Shown here piece by piece: positions 15,001 through 30,000 of a stretch of DNA of 64,000 bases. Source of the stretch: Nautilus pompilius (taxonomy: Eukaryota > Mollusca > Cephalopoda > Nautilida > Nautilidae); assembly GCA_018389105.1 (NCBI GenBank), contig JACATO010000645.1:310001-374000 (forward strand), written 5' to 3'. The notes beneath the pieces were generated by a model. It worked only from the letters and a program-made list of their open reading frames with translations. It did not search any database and was not told where the DNA came from. Positions within the stretch are counted from its first letter, which is position 1. The number at the start of each line of letters is the position of its first letter. The position numbers were made by a program, and so were the translations under genes.

Positions 15001-18000
15001 ATCAATATCACCTCACAAAAACACAAAATGTGAACTCAAAAAATTGAGACAAAGTATTAGGAACTAAAAAAGTAAAACAGATAGCAAAACAGGTCAATAT
15101 TCCTTCAAATACTTTTTCACATGGATTAAAAATGCTTGCCTAAATAACAAAAATAAAAGAAATAGATTGTAGTCAACTTCTGATAAGTCAAACTTCGAAT
15201 AACTGAGTGATTTGGAAGGTCTCTGCAACTTCAAGTTATTGGGAGTATGTTTTTTATGTGAAAAAATATGATTAGATGTTGCTCTACAGTACTCACAAAA
15301 GGTTCTCATACTTTCTCACATCTTTAATCTTCACAGTTCTTTATTGACCACTTGTTTAATGAAAACAAGCCTAACAAAAGAGGATTCACACCGATTGGTT
15401 AACCTCAAATTCCTCTCTAACATCTTTCAGTTTATCAAATGTTGTTACGCACTTTGTCTCTATACCTTCGTTACCACAGAATTCAACTGCATACAGTTTT
15501 AATTCTCTGGAATCTTTATTCCACAGTAATAACAACAGCTCTCTACCTAATAAAGCTAGACTGCTACAGGTTCAGATGCTTACATTTTAATCTTAATTCA
15601 CCTTTTATGACCTGTATGCCTGTTGTCTGAAAAGAAACAGGCCAACCTTTGTAACACATGAAGTTTAAGTACATCATACAAATACCAAATTAAAGTAAAA
15701 ATAATATTTATTTATTTTCAAAAATGTTTATGAGATATTTACACATGAAGCTGTTTTAACAAGTTGACATAACAGTGTAGGAAAAAGTAAATATTATATA
15801 GACACTCACTCCACCTATAAACCAAAGTATATAACGTCCAAATAAACTAAAATCCAAACTGAGTGAAGAATTCAGAAATCTACATAATTCAGATTGAAAG
15901 ATAATCTCACAAAAAAAAAAGCAAAAACAAAAACAAACCCACCCCACCACCACAAACTGAATTGATTAAACTGCAGCGTCAGAAGTTTCCGATAGATCGT
16001 TAATTCTGAACTCCTTTATCCAGCTGATAAGCTGTACTAATGCTGGTCTGAACCTGCAAATAACTTCCAGAAAAACAACAAGTGATTGTTGATTCAATGC
16101 ATAAGGTAGACAATCCAAAATCACAGTAGCTGCCTATTGAATAGATCTGGGGATAAGAGAAAATTAATGAGCACAAACAAACAAAGGCTGAGGTCAGGAT
16201 GTCATGGCATTAATAACTAAAGCAAAATAAGAAGAAAAAAAACACAGACACTGAAAACAGTCTAAGGGATAAGCATAAAATCAACTGTAGACAGCACTTA
16301 AATGTAGCAACTCAAGCATCCATACAAGAGATTAAAAGCCAATCATGTAGGAAGCATGTCATTTGAAGAAATATACACAGAAAGTTAAACTAGAATGGTA
16401 ATGCAAACTTTAAAAAAAAGTTAACAGCCAATCTACGAGTAAACTTCCTTGAGACATTTCAAAAATGATTTATTGCACTATTCATAATTTTATCCAACCA
16501 ACATGCTTATGCAAAAAAGCCTATTTCATTAAATGCAGTTTAAAAAAAAATTTTTTTAAAAAAAACTGAATGACTTGATGCTGAAAACTGTTGCCTGTAT
16601 GGCAACTTTGGTCATCCATACTTTTTTCATATTTTGTTTCTTTTGTAGAAAAATCTCTCATAGACAGAAATGCTAATACGGAGATGGCAGACTCTGGATA
16701 GCTGAAACACCTATGCGACTGAAGCATGAGAAAGCAGTTCAGCAAATTCAAGAAGTTTGGGTGCCATCATAATGGTTTACTGGCTGAGCAGATTTTGTAT
16801 AAAAGTGAGCGACACTGTTTACTAAAAACACTTAATGCCAGTAGTCCATATCCAACACATATAAACAAACAATTGCAGACTCGAATGTTGGCATGATAAG
16901 CCCAAGGCTTTGAGAAAACATCAAACTAGGCTACTACAGAGTTTAAGTAATTTAAGATGCACATTCCAAATGAACCAGCTCCAAATCAGCTAGAGGCGTA
17001 CAATCAATTTACTAAGTTTCCAGAAGATTGCAAATGAAATTCCCTCTTTAGGTTACCTACAATGAACTTCTGAAAGGTCAAAGACGAAAGCTGAAGCACC
17101 ACATAGCAATAGAGGGCATGAAACATTGAACAGTGTTATTGGTTATTGAGGCCATTATAAGTGAATTCAAATGAACTTTAAAATTCTATTCCAGCAACAA
17201 TGTACTAGATGATGGTTCATTTCTACCTACAAAGGTTCTTGTCAGCTATAGGAATAAGGATCAAGGGCCTCATTCTGAAATGTAAGTGTATTGTTGTAAT
17301 ACAATTTTCAGTAGCAATGGAACACATTCGGATATATGTAAAGCCCGGAAACAATGTTGCATTACCAACACAGATTGGAGTTGCTGCAAACTCCATAGAT
17401 CAGCTTATAAAAACTGATAATCAATGCATAAATATATTAACTGCTCAGTTGGGAGACCATGAAAAATGCTATTCCATGCTCAAATGATAATCTTTTTAGA
17501 TGAATCTGTTAATAATATTAAAGCTGCAGTATATACCTACTGTATATTTTGGCATCCCACCAATTGAAGACATACTTAAAACAAATATCTCAGTGATTCA
17601 GTGAAATAAGAAGCAATATTTGAAGCAGGGAAAGAAGACAACACCAACCAAACAAGACAATGAACATGATGAGAAGTGTCAGGAGATGGAAATGATTTGG
17701 AAATCGAAAATGAGAATAACTAGCAGCAGGTGAATATGTACACTCAATGCAGTCCAAGTTATACAGTCTTGTCTTGTTTCAGCAAGAGCAACATTAGCGA
17801 AAAAAGCCGTGCCATGTCTGCGAAGAGGATAATTAGGATCTGCAAGTTCAAAGAAGTGAAAAAAAACACTAGAGTCCCAACTGCAATCACACTTTCAGCA
17901 CTGCAACTTTAGGATTGGTTTGACACAATATCAGAAGTGCAGTAAACGGTATGGAGATAAGTGACAGGCTCCTTGAAAACTTAAGCATAACCATGATAGT

Positions 18001-21000
18001 ACCAGACAGCGATGACAAGACATGCCAAAAGACTACAAAGATTTGTTGATTCAACATTCCATAGAAGAACGACTTTCAGATGCAAATATATGGTTGAAGG
18101 ACAAAGATGAAGAGGAGTTTTATCATCAAGTCAGCAAATTTATTTGTTTATTCCCATATGGCTACTGAACAATTACAGGGATGTCCGCCTGATCCATAGT
18201 CTATAAGCATGGAATTCATACATGTAGTCTTCAGAAACAAAGCTCCGTTTCAAGTTACATGCCATATAAAGTGCTATGCTACACAACAGATACTCTAATG
18301 TATTCCTAAATACTGTGATATTGTCAATGTAACACAGAAATGAGTCCAAAACAGAATACAGACACTCCCCTGGTTAGGCAAGAGTTCCGTTCTGGAGCCC
18401 TTTGCGTAAGTCAGATTTTGTACAAGTTGAAAGTGACCCTCCCATAGATATTCATTAAGTACACATAGTACTTTACTGTATACAGTATTGTATAATGACT
18501 AATAATAATAATAATCACAGTAGATTTTAAAGGAGCTGAACCTTTCACACATTCCTTTATATATACACTGCCCTTTAAGACAATGCTCACTGCTGAGATA
18601 GCATAACCTTCTTCAAACCACTTAATTATTTTCATTTTCTCCTCTAAATTAATTTCTTTATGCTCATGAGAGGATTGTCCACTCTTACTAGCATCTCCCA
18701 TGTGCTTTCCAGTCATTGTCGATATACAATTAAGGGCAATTATGGAAAATTAACCAAAAAAATAGAGAAAAATGAGTAAGAGATACTCACTGTAACAATA
18801 TTAGAACACAATAAAAGACAAGATGATGCCTTGCAGGCCGATGCTAACAGCCTCTTTGCTACTCTGCGTATTCTTCCACTTCAATCGGCATGCACATTAC
18901 TTGCCCGCCTTGCATAAGTACCATACACTTTCCACAACTTTAAAAAGGGCTGACGGGAATCCTTTGCGTAAGTGCAGATTTGCATAACCCGAGGAGTACC
19001 TCTACCTATAAATTACAGTACTAAGGAGTGGAAAGTAAAAATTGACCTTTGAAAAACAAAGCTCCTATTATGAGTTTTTATGCCATCTAGAATGCTTTAT
19101 TACACTTGTATGTACCCTACTGAGCTTCTAAGATTCACACCATACAGTTTTTGAGAATGACCAACTCCATTTGGACCCTAACTTTGAGTATTTCTTAGCA
19201 ACCATTTGGCCTGATCTTTTTTTTTCAAGCATCATATCTATATTGGACTGTTAGCATGTGTGGTGGTGCCATGGCATAGGCCAAAATAGTAAGCTAAATC
19301 ATTTTCAAAGGTCAAGTAAAACCTGGGGAGTATATTAGCAAATTAGCTGTTAATAATAAAAATTGAAGCAAAAAAAATCCAATTATCTACTGTGTGTAAC
19401 TGCTTGAGTAAAATTCTGGGCCAACAAACTACTGACATACAATAGAAAAGTCAACTGTTGGTAAAGCAAATCAACAAAATTATGATATCATGATTTAAGA
19501 AAAAAACTTACTCATCTGACCCAATATCACTGGTGGCTTAACCATAATAAGAATCAACTTGTCCAGAATGATTGTCAGAAACATCACCAATTTTTCGCTG
19601 TTAGCTTTAGGCAGATCCATCACACTATGACGCAATTCATTCTCAAAGTTTGCCTCATTCATGCGAGGACTAAATTTCTGCTCCTCTGCTAAATGGCACA
19701 AATGCAAAAAATGATCCAAGTTTTCATCCTTAAATTAAAAAAAAAAGTTATACCAATTAAACAGCAGCATCCAATGACTGTGGCCATTAGCAAATGACTG
19801 GAATAGGGTTAGTAAAATGTAACTTGATAACCTGCTTTCATTTGCTTGTAATCATGAAAATTAAAAATATTAACTACCACAAATTAGGTAGACAACCAAG
19901 GTAAAACACCATACATCTTATAAAGCAGAGATATTAAATGACTTTTATTTGGAAATTTTTCATTAATGTTTCTGATTAAAATTGACTTTCAAACTTTACA
20001 TAAGGCCTAGTTACAACTTAAATGCATAAACACTAAGATTGTATTAAATTAATTTTTTTGTTTTTTACTATTATGCTTTACACTAACACTGAAAGCCATG
20101 CATTTTAAATGTGTCTAGTGCACCTGTAATCTGTAACTTACAAGAAGATAAAAATGGCATTAAAGATTCAAATAATTCTCATCTTTTATTTTATTGCCTG
20201 CATTTCTTTTTTAATAATTAAAAATCATATCAGTTGTATCTACCTGTGTATGAATTGAAGATACTGCATGAAGTGTCACGGTAAACACAGGTTTATGATT
20301 ATCCACCCATTTAATCCCTTGAGACTGAACCTGCCAACGAAAATAAATTTTATGATTCAGATGGTTTCTACAGGAATGGCCGACATGATAATACACAAAA
20401 TAAATAGAAATATCTGCTAGGTCTCACAAAAAGATCATGAAGACAGATAACGAGACAACATGTAAGACAAACCCACCATATACTGCTCATCTCACCACAA
20501 AATACTTAGCATGCTGAATATAAATGAGCTTTATTTAAGCATTCACAATATAATATATTCTTTATGAAAATCTCAAAAAATATTTTTTTAAGTTATATTG
20601 TGGTTATTTATTATATACTAGATGATGACATTGAGAGCAACGAAATGTAAACTTTACAGCAGTTTCCAACATAAAAAGGAATAATTTATTATGTAAATAT
20701 AGTTTAAGTTAATATAGATATGTTCTTCAAGTACTGTTCAAATGTTCAGGGGGAAGATCTTACTGACCTATCTACAGGGTGTTTTAGATAAAATCCTGAT
20801 CTTACATTTATGAACAAACTATTAATGACAAAAACAAGTGGTATCACTATATATAGAAAAGATCTGACTTAGTTATTGCTACCATATTTATGAAGGCTAA
20901 ACACAAAACTGCAATTTTTATATTCTTTATAAAGATGTATTCCATGCAGTCTGTTCTATGATAGCAGATTTCTGAGATTTTACTCAGAAATATTTTTTTT

Positions 21001-24000
21001 TTGTATTGTAGAATCAGGAAAATTAGTTGCAAAAGGTTTCTGATTTGATTTAAAAAATTTCATGCTGGCAATAACTTTAGTATAAATTCAAAAACTGCAA
21101 CTCTGCTCAAGTGTCTGAAAAATTGTTTTCACCACCTGCTTTGCTTTTTAGAAGTTGTTACACTAATGAAGCTGACATTTTTTCCCCAACAATGTATGTT
21201 ATCACCTACCATTCTTTCCACAACCAGTAATTGACAAATGAGCTGAGCACAGAAATAAAAGCATGTAAATATTCCAACATGAAGACAGCCAAATCCACAA
21301 AAATTCTTCACCATATTCTGAAGACATTGGATCTTACATCCATTTTTTTTCTTGGCAGTTGAAGATTAGTTTTCTTCCATTCCTAAATACTAAGCTTGCT
21401 ACCAATAGCTACCCCATGCATTCTGCCTATTAGCTGTGACAATTAAGTCCAATCCTCAAATATGCTCTTCAAATTAAATTTCACCAACAACTTTTCATGA
21501 CAATAAGATTAGTATACCTCCTAAAATTAACCTAGAAAAATATTCCTTTCTATTTTCAATATATTCAAGTATTACTGAAGAGTGTATGACAATAACACAA
21601 CCAAATTCAGAGAGAGAGAGATAAAAAATGTATGAAGATTTTAAATTTAATTGAAAACTAGTTACTAACAAGAAATTTAAAGTACTAGCTTATTGTATGT
21701 TTAGTTCATGCTTAGTAACTTTCTTAGGTTCCATATTTTGATTGGAGCATTTTAATTTTTGTGATTATTTTTTTAGTTATTAAACTTAGAAACAAACGGG
21801 AAAAAAAAAGATTACTGACGAGATGCTACAGATAGGAGTTTTCCTTGTAAACAAATCGACTTCTCTTGACACCACTGATTTTTTTAGAAATCTACAGGTA
21901 TGATGTAAAAAAGTGGCAATTCAGATGGGAGAGTATGTCTAGCAGATATGAAATCATTTGAATAATTTTTAAATGTTTTAATATTATGTCTATGTAATTC
22001 TTTCAAATGATATAAGGTGAAAAAGCAGCTCAGCTGGATTTGTAAATAAGAAATAAATCCACACAAAAGATGAAAAGAATTTCAAGTGTAGATATTTTGT
22101 CTAAAATTAATTTTAGATAAAAGTGCAGCAGATGCATTTATTTTCTCTTTTATTTTTACAAATATAGCAATATATTTTACTCTTGAAATTAGAACCCTTA
22201 ACAGTTCACCAGTCCTTCATGTACTGTGAAGGTAGGCCGAACACATCATGGCTTTGATTCCACAAGTTCCTGGATGTAATGTGGTTCAGTTTTTTTCCCA
22301 TTCCTCAATGTGGAATCTACTTCCTATTATTGAGATTGAATTTGCATTTTAAAAAACTTTCTGCTGCCAGGCAAAATAGCAGTTGTGTGAAGTCAGTTAT
22401 TACTAGAATAAACTTTACTTTAGCAAAGACAACCTCACTGGTATGCAATATAAAAATGTGCAAAACTAACAAGGCCAGCAAGAGTGTGGGGAACAATCTC
22501 GCTCAACTGTGAAAATGGTTCATTGCCGCAACACGTTATGTTCAGTTACATGAATAAAAACACCGATCGTTCTTAATTTATGTTAATGTGAATATAAACA
22601 AAGTACTTACATCAGGAGGAAGAGTGGAATATCTTGATGGAAGCTTCTCAATAGAAACTGGAAGCTGGAATTCTCCAACAACCAAATGACCATCCCGTAA
22701 GAGAGGAAGCCACTGATCGAAATAAATTAGTTAATTATTGTAACAATGAAAGTTTTAATGAAAGAAGTATAACAAAAAGTGGTAATAAAAATATGAACAA
22801 TATTTGAGAAAAAAAAAAAAGCCAAACACTTTCTTCCAAATATTCATTAATCAGGAATACAGAAAGTTCTCAGCCTCATGGATTTACTATTTACTCATTC
22901 CCTAATCCATCTCCTCAGTTTTGGAATAAAGTATGTGAACTATCTGAAAAACATATTCGATGGAACTTTTTAAATTATTAAATCTCTTGACTGTAGTCAA
23001 ACTAACACTCCATCCAATCTGGAAAAAACTACCTGCTTGTGTCTAAATGGTTGCATGACAATTTCACTGTTGGAAGAAAATGATAAAATTAGATCTGCAC
23101 ACTGTCATAAGAACAGCAAAGCACAAAAAAGCTAATGTTGTGTTGTCCTAACCTAAATGAAGTGGAGACACCCAATTAATTCTGACATCACAAATAAGTT
23201 AAAAGGTGGTATTGTAATAGCTTTTTCAATATTTGCTTGCTCAAAGCAATTTTATTCAGATTTATCTAGTTCTAACATGTAATAATGAACATCAAAATTA
23301 CAAAAGAACCTAAGACAATTTAACAAAAAATAAATAATTAATTAATAAGGATATTAAACACAAAAGATGATTAGATATTTATTAATCCTTTCAAGGGCAA
23401 CTTGGCCAAAACTGATCAGAACCTAATGAAGCAACTCTGCCAAAAATGACCAAGCAAATCGGCTGCTTTTGGCTGGATGAGATGAGTCATCTGATGATCG
23501 CTTTTGCCTTATACTATAGATAGCATACACAGTAAGATGCTGGTCAACATTATCACTTTCTCTGTCTATTTTCGTCACAGTTTTGCTGCAAAGGTTACCT
23601 ACCTGTTTAACTCTGTTGTAATGATAATATTTTATCTACAGCATGCAATCTGACACACAATCATTTCCTTTTGATGATGTAGAGGTTTCAAACAAGCACA
23701 TCTTGGATCTCTCAGTTAGTTGGTTTGACAGTGATTCAGACAAGTTCTGGAATGCATCTAACATGAAAACAACCATGAAGTTAAGAGTCAAGATCAAGTG
23801 GAGTTCAGGTCATGTGCAGCCAATCAAAGTGCCAATGTTTTCCTAGCCTGCTGGTCTGAAGATTAATATCACTGATGACATCAAGCCAGTCCACTTCTTT
23901 TATCAATTCGTCTTAGAGGATGTTTTCCATCACATGACAGGGGAGACCAATCAGCACATGCATAAATGCAAAATCCACACCAGACAACACCTGGATGGAT

Positions 24001-27000
24001 ACCACCAATAGAGGAGATAAAAGCTTTCATGGTGGTAAACATCATGACCTTCATTCCGTTACATCCATCAAAGATTTTTGGAGTATGGACAGCAAACTGA
24101 ATGTGGCAGGAATGACAAAAGTCATGTCATAAAAAATGAAGAAACTGAATCAGTATTGGCTTCTGCGACAAGTCAGGCACCGCCTCTGATGAACTGAACA
24201 GAGATTGATTTTTCAAAATCAGACCTCTCCTCAATGTAGCCACCAATAGAAAATGCCACATGAAGCAGTACCCCTCCATAGAACCAACCAAGAGGGACTT
24301 GAAGGTCTGGACAGTAGCTGATATCCACAACAGGTAAAAGTCATTAAGGCTTAGGAGCACATATGGTGGAGAGACTGTATTAAGATCTGCTGGATAAACA
24401 CCACCACCACCTCTGTCAACCTTTTCACTTCTCCATGATTCACAGGAGTGATTTTACTTTACATATTTGACTTTCTGCACTACAAATTGAAAATTTCTTT
24501 TCATTTTCTGAATATATTTCCTTCTTCATGTTTTTTAATAATTTCAATTGGGTGAGCACATTTTCTGCAATCACCTTATTTGTCTGCTCCATAAAGGATT
24601 AACATTCCCATGTTATACAGAAGCAATGACAAGGATACTTACAGTGTAACCAATGGGAACCTCTAGGGGAGTTGGTTCGCCTTTCTTGGTCTGACAACTG
24701 ATATGATAAAAAATGAATAAAAGATGAGTAGCATTTGTCAGTTTAGCTGGCATCTTTATTTTGATCTCTTCATAAAAATCTGGACACCTACAAAATAAAA
24801 AAAGACAAATTAGTGATTATTTATTACAATTTCAAGAAATACAGTTTTTGTTATGAATTAATCTGTTATACAATTGTACACAAATTAATTTTGTCGCTAT
24901 TTCCCAGATTTATAAAAATGCCTTACACATTCCAAAAAGATGAATCTAGTTAAAACGATGCTGGCAGTTTATCTGAAGACATGGGAAGTGCTTCAGTATA
25001 CTATGAGCTGTTGTGAGTATAAATGTTAAAATTCTCTTTTCTGCATGATTTCCAGACATCAGGTTAAACTGACCAAAACAGGCAGCTCTGTTTATTAGTT
25101 TTGAAATTTAAAAGAAAAATTGTTTACAAAAAACAACAAAAATAGACCATTCTATAACAAAAGGCAACAAGAAAATAAAAAAAAACTAGTTTATTAGATA
25201 AAATTTAAATAATTAAGAAAATTAAACACATTTTGATAAATTAATTAAGACATTGCACATTTTTTCTAATAAGATCAATCTTTTATGAGATTATATTTTA
25301 TTCTTTATGTAATATTTCAATTTTTATTTATTTGAAATTGCTCATGTATATTGTCACAAAAATTTAGATAAATAACTCGCACATAAAACTCTGTTAATCA
25401 TAGCGCATCAAAAGTTGCAATGCCCTATTTAAGGCCCCTCCCAGAAATTGGTATGGTAAACAGGAAAAAGATTGTAATAATTGTTTCATCTACTATTGAT
25501 ATGTAATTCCCAATGATATGCCCTTTAATTTAATGCTTTTCAGTGTAAATTACACAGTACACAAAATATTTAAGGAAAACACCTTGCAACATAGGCACAT
25601 TCAGTGGAAAGAGGGTTATGATGATACAAACAAAAGATGACAGGTTTTGGTAAATTTAGTACAAAAGAAAAAAAATTAAAATACTAGACTCTGGTCATCT
25701 AAACAACAAAATGTACTTGAATTTCCTCTGTTCTTATTTTGAATAAATAATGAAACCCAGGGCACAATTGGACATGAACTGCACTAATGTATGTAAACAG
25801 CTGCTTTTCTATCCACTGCTCGCTGAAGAAAAAGTGAATGCTTTAAAGCTGACTCACTTGTTATGGTAAATGACTGTAGTGTAAGCTTCTTTGGTAAACT
25901 CAAGGCAACTGGATTTACCAAAAATTACCTGATAAAGTAAAAAAAAAATATTAAAGAATCAGAACTTTTATGCTTTTCAAAAAAAAGGAAAGAAATTAAC
26001 TGGAGTTGCATGTACTGATATTTCTCAAAAGTTTAGTTAGTATGTTTTCTAAAATTATTTAATATGATACAGCTGTATTTTTTCTTTTTTATATAGTTTT
26101 GATACTTTTTTAAAAAAATTTGTGTATGAAACACACCAAATGTTCAGTTTTTCCCAAACATAAGCAAGACAGTTATTTCAATTAACATTCAGTAATAAAA
26201 CAAACATACACAATCAAACAGGTCACTTTATTTCAGAAGTATAAGGTCACACTTTTCTGTAATGATCAAAGAAACCAGGCTGATTCTAAAGTTCCCTTCC
26301 ATTTTCAGGCAATTTTTTAAAATTACCATACGGGGTCTACAGATAACTTGGGGTGATGTTATCTAAAATATACTTTGTTAATGTAAAGAACCCGCCAAAT
26401 TTTTCTTTAGAGATAGAAAATCGCCCCAATTTTAACCCAGAAGAGCTTCACTGGCCCACAGGGTTGATGCTCAGGAAGATACAGTAATGTTACTTACAAA
26501 TGCTAGACTTCTTTAATTATATACAATTAATTTTCCTTTCATTTTTATAGATTTTAATTCTCTGTTTACAAAAAAGAAACATTCAACATTATTTAAGCCT
26601 TTTTAACAAGAAAACGAAATACTGACTAGATTATTTTTTTTTGAATAAAAAGCAGCTCAGCTGGATTTACACAATTTTAGCATACCGTTAGAATTCTTGA
26701 TGGGTTTCAACATTTCATTAAATGAAAAGTATTTAAGGTAATTTTCAATTTAAAAATATGGTTAGGATTTGATTTTAAAAAATAAAATGGCTTTTAGCAA
26801 TAATTATAATTATAGCTTCACATGATGGAAGTAGGAATATGCTGCAAGCAAACGGCTTCTAAAGAAAGAGACATTAAAAAACTATCTTATATCTAACTAC
26901 AGTATTCACATGTTCCAGTTAACACAAAATCAAAAAAAACTAAAGTAAATAAATCTAAAAACGTTAAAAAAATTAAATCTGGAAATGCATGTGCATGGGT

Positions 27001-30000
27001 ACAAGTGGGTCTTTTATAAGATATTATATCTCTGAATATGAATAGCCTGAAAACAGTAAAACAAACATGAGTATTTCTCAGCTTGTGCAATATTAGCACC
27101 TGGTCAATGAAGATGATTTTGGCCGATTTATTCAGCCTCTCTCTCAGATCTTTGCAAACAACTCCAATAAGCCTCAAATGTTCGAGATGATAGCACATAC
27201 AAAGATGCACTTGAGTGTCATTTGCAAAACAAAAGTTCCTACTAAACTTATCTGTTTAATTGTGGAAACAACAGACTGGCACAGAAGAGCAAGAAGAAAC
27301 AATACTTTGAGAAATTTGGCAAAAAATTAGGTCTCCACCAGGTATCAAACTTGGGCCCTCAACAATCTGCGCCTCCAATTCAGTGCCCTGCCATATTAAT
27401 ATGTTCAAATCATAAATAAATGTATCTAACTAAAATTTACATTTTACAGGTGTGATTATGTGTACATTGGATGCCCCAGGGAACAACATCAACATACTGA
27501 AAACAAGTGGATCCCACAATATTTCTCTATTTACCTGTGTTATATACTGTTCAGAGTGTAAGTCAACAACCGATTATCAAAGATTTCAACATTTCTTGTA
27601 ATAGCCAATAGTATTGCAAACTTCACCAAGATTAAGATCACTAATGCAAAAAAGCACCTTGGAGAGTCTTCAGCAGTGACATCATAATAAGAATGTGCCA
27701 ATACTTGCCAGGTATACATCACTATGAAGCTTCTCTTGCTGGTATCATCCATGCATCAAAAATGAGCCAAAGAATAGTCAAATGTCATCTCTACTTTCTT
27801 GGCTATAAAGTATGTGTAGCATATAAGAAACCCCTTCCATTTAATAAAAATAAAACACTTAAAAAGCTATGGTTAAAGGACATATCTGACAAGCTCCAAG
27901 TATTGGTTGTTTTACTCTTTTTTAATGAGTCCAAGGTTCAGAAATTCAACATCTGGAAGTTAGTTACACCTGAGTATGGTGAAAAGGACTTGCAAACCCA
28001 ATGTCTTCAGCCAACAGTCAAATATGAAGAGAGAAGTGTCATGGTATAAGCTACAATTAGACATGGTGGAAAGTCAAAGAATATCTCAATTCTGCTTGGT
28101 ACACAGCTATTTTAAAGACATCTACCATTAACAATAAGACACTCTGAAATTCAATGCCCAATATTCTTCAGGAGGATTGCACTATGTCACACACACCTCT
28201 CATGTGAGCGCAGTCTGGGAGAAAAATCAAAGCTTTCAATCTTTTCCCTCTACTTGAAGTCAAAATATAAATACAGTTGAGAACTTTGGGAGCATCCAAA
28301 TCATGATGCAATCAAAATATAGATCTCACACATATACGGAGAAACCTGGATCAAATTGTAATACAAAATTTTAATGATTCAATAAGGATCTTCACGCCAC
28401 AAAAGTGCTAACAGAAAATTTTACTCTAATGGTTGTCTTTACTTGCAACAAATTAATATACTATTATGACAACAAGTTAGTTACAGGTCACTTTATAATG
28501 CATAGGCAGATAAATGTTGGTGTTTGTTGTCATAGAACTGGAGAATGTTTATACTAGACTAGATACTAGATGAAAGATTTTACTCACTTATACATATCAG
28601 ATATTAATTAGCATAGTCTTAAATATTTAAGTACTAACAATAATTTGCAATAATTTAAATGGATAACTGGTTACAAAATGACTTATTTCTCATTCTATAA
28701 CTGTGATTTTATTCAGTTCATTAGTGAAAATAATGTATCAATTTCCATTTATTACATTCAATTGCTATTGATATGAAAACAATATTTAAAAAAAAATTAC
28801 ATTTCAGATATCTGAAATAAGCCTGAATAAAATCTGTTTTACATCACCTCTCCTGTTTTCTATGAGCAAGTATTTTGAAAGTTTACTGTCAATAAATGTG
28901 CAGTTAAAGAAAGTTTACACTCTTAAACACCTGACATTCACAAATGCATGTGCACACAGTTCTACAGTAACTTGAGAAGATACACTAACATCACAGTATG
29001 CATTTAAGACCAATACTTAATATTCAATTAATAACAAATGTTTGAATACAGAGTTATTTTACAAAGTTTTCTCTCTCTCTAAACATGCACATTTTTTTTA
29101 TTTGTAGCAAGATAAATAACCTTAACATTTCTACTAATATTTAAATCCTTGTACTCACTGGCAAGGCACGGGATTCTTCTTCACCAGTCATGAACATGAC
29201 TTTCAATGTAATATTTCTAGCAGAACCCTGACGGTTAGTGAAGTTCAATCGTTTGGGATACACAAATAGCATGTTTCTTGAAAAGAAATTTTAAAATATC
29301 AAATTCCAATAACTTCTGACATTACAAATTTTCAATTCTGACATCACAACAGATAAAGAGAAAAAAATGGATCCAAATTTCAATGAGTGTTTTAAAGAAT
29401 GGGCATTACTACTGTATTACAATTAATGAACTCCTCTTTTATGCATTATAACATGTTATATTTATAATCCTTTTGCCTTTTTTTTGTTTAATGTTTTAAT
29501 CTTTAAGAGTTTATCTAAAAAAAAAGCTTTTAAAAATCAATAAGAGGAGAATAAATATGCCTTTGAAAAAATACTAATTCCATAATTTCATCTAAGACTG
29601 ATTGCACACTTCAAGGTAATGCTGCAGTTCTTGGAAAAAAGTATTTCCAGCCACAGTATCTTATGAAGCAACTAAAACATATAGGAAAAAAATATGAGTA
29701 AACAACCAACCTGTACGTTGTATATGGAACAAAAACCTCCTGAGATGGAAACTCAAGCACTTCCTTGCATTCTTTTATTTCTTTAGAAGAGCAGACTTTT
29801 TCCTCTTGGTAAGGGTTCACTTTGTATAGCTCTGGGGTCAAAGTGTAACGACATTCTTCTGAACTAGGCATGATGTCCAGTTTCAACACTCCTGCAAAAT
29901 TGTTCAGTGTCTTCCAAATTTTCAAAAACAAAATATTCATTTTAAAGCAGCATTACATGCAAAACTCATTAAATAAACTAACATTAATTTTAAAGTATGG

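Larger units (their letters stand above)
12647..19511 (-). other. DOCK intron 20 (longest)
   Basis: Contains a pogo/Tigger-type MITE (14549-15247), a possible decayed coding copy (16940-18170) and a Tigger-like relic (18359-19002). 12700-14540 and 15250-16900 are AT-rich with no clear features. Confidence 0.65.
25929..29158 (-). other. DOCK intron 15
   Basis: Contains a SINE (27285-27410) and a Tc1/mariner relic (27690-28430). A 22-base word at 26647-26668 repeats one at 22020-22041. The minus frame 26893-27210 has no recognisable domain. Confidence 0.65.
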
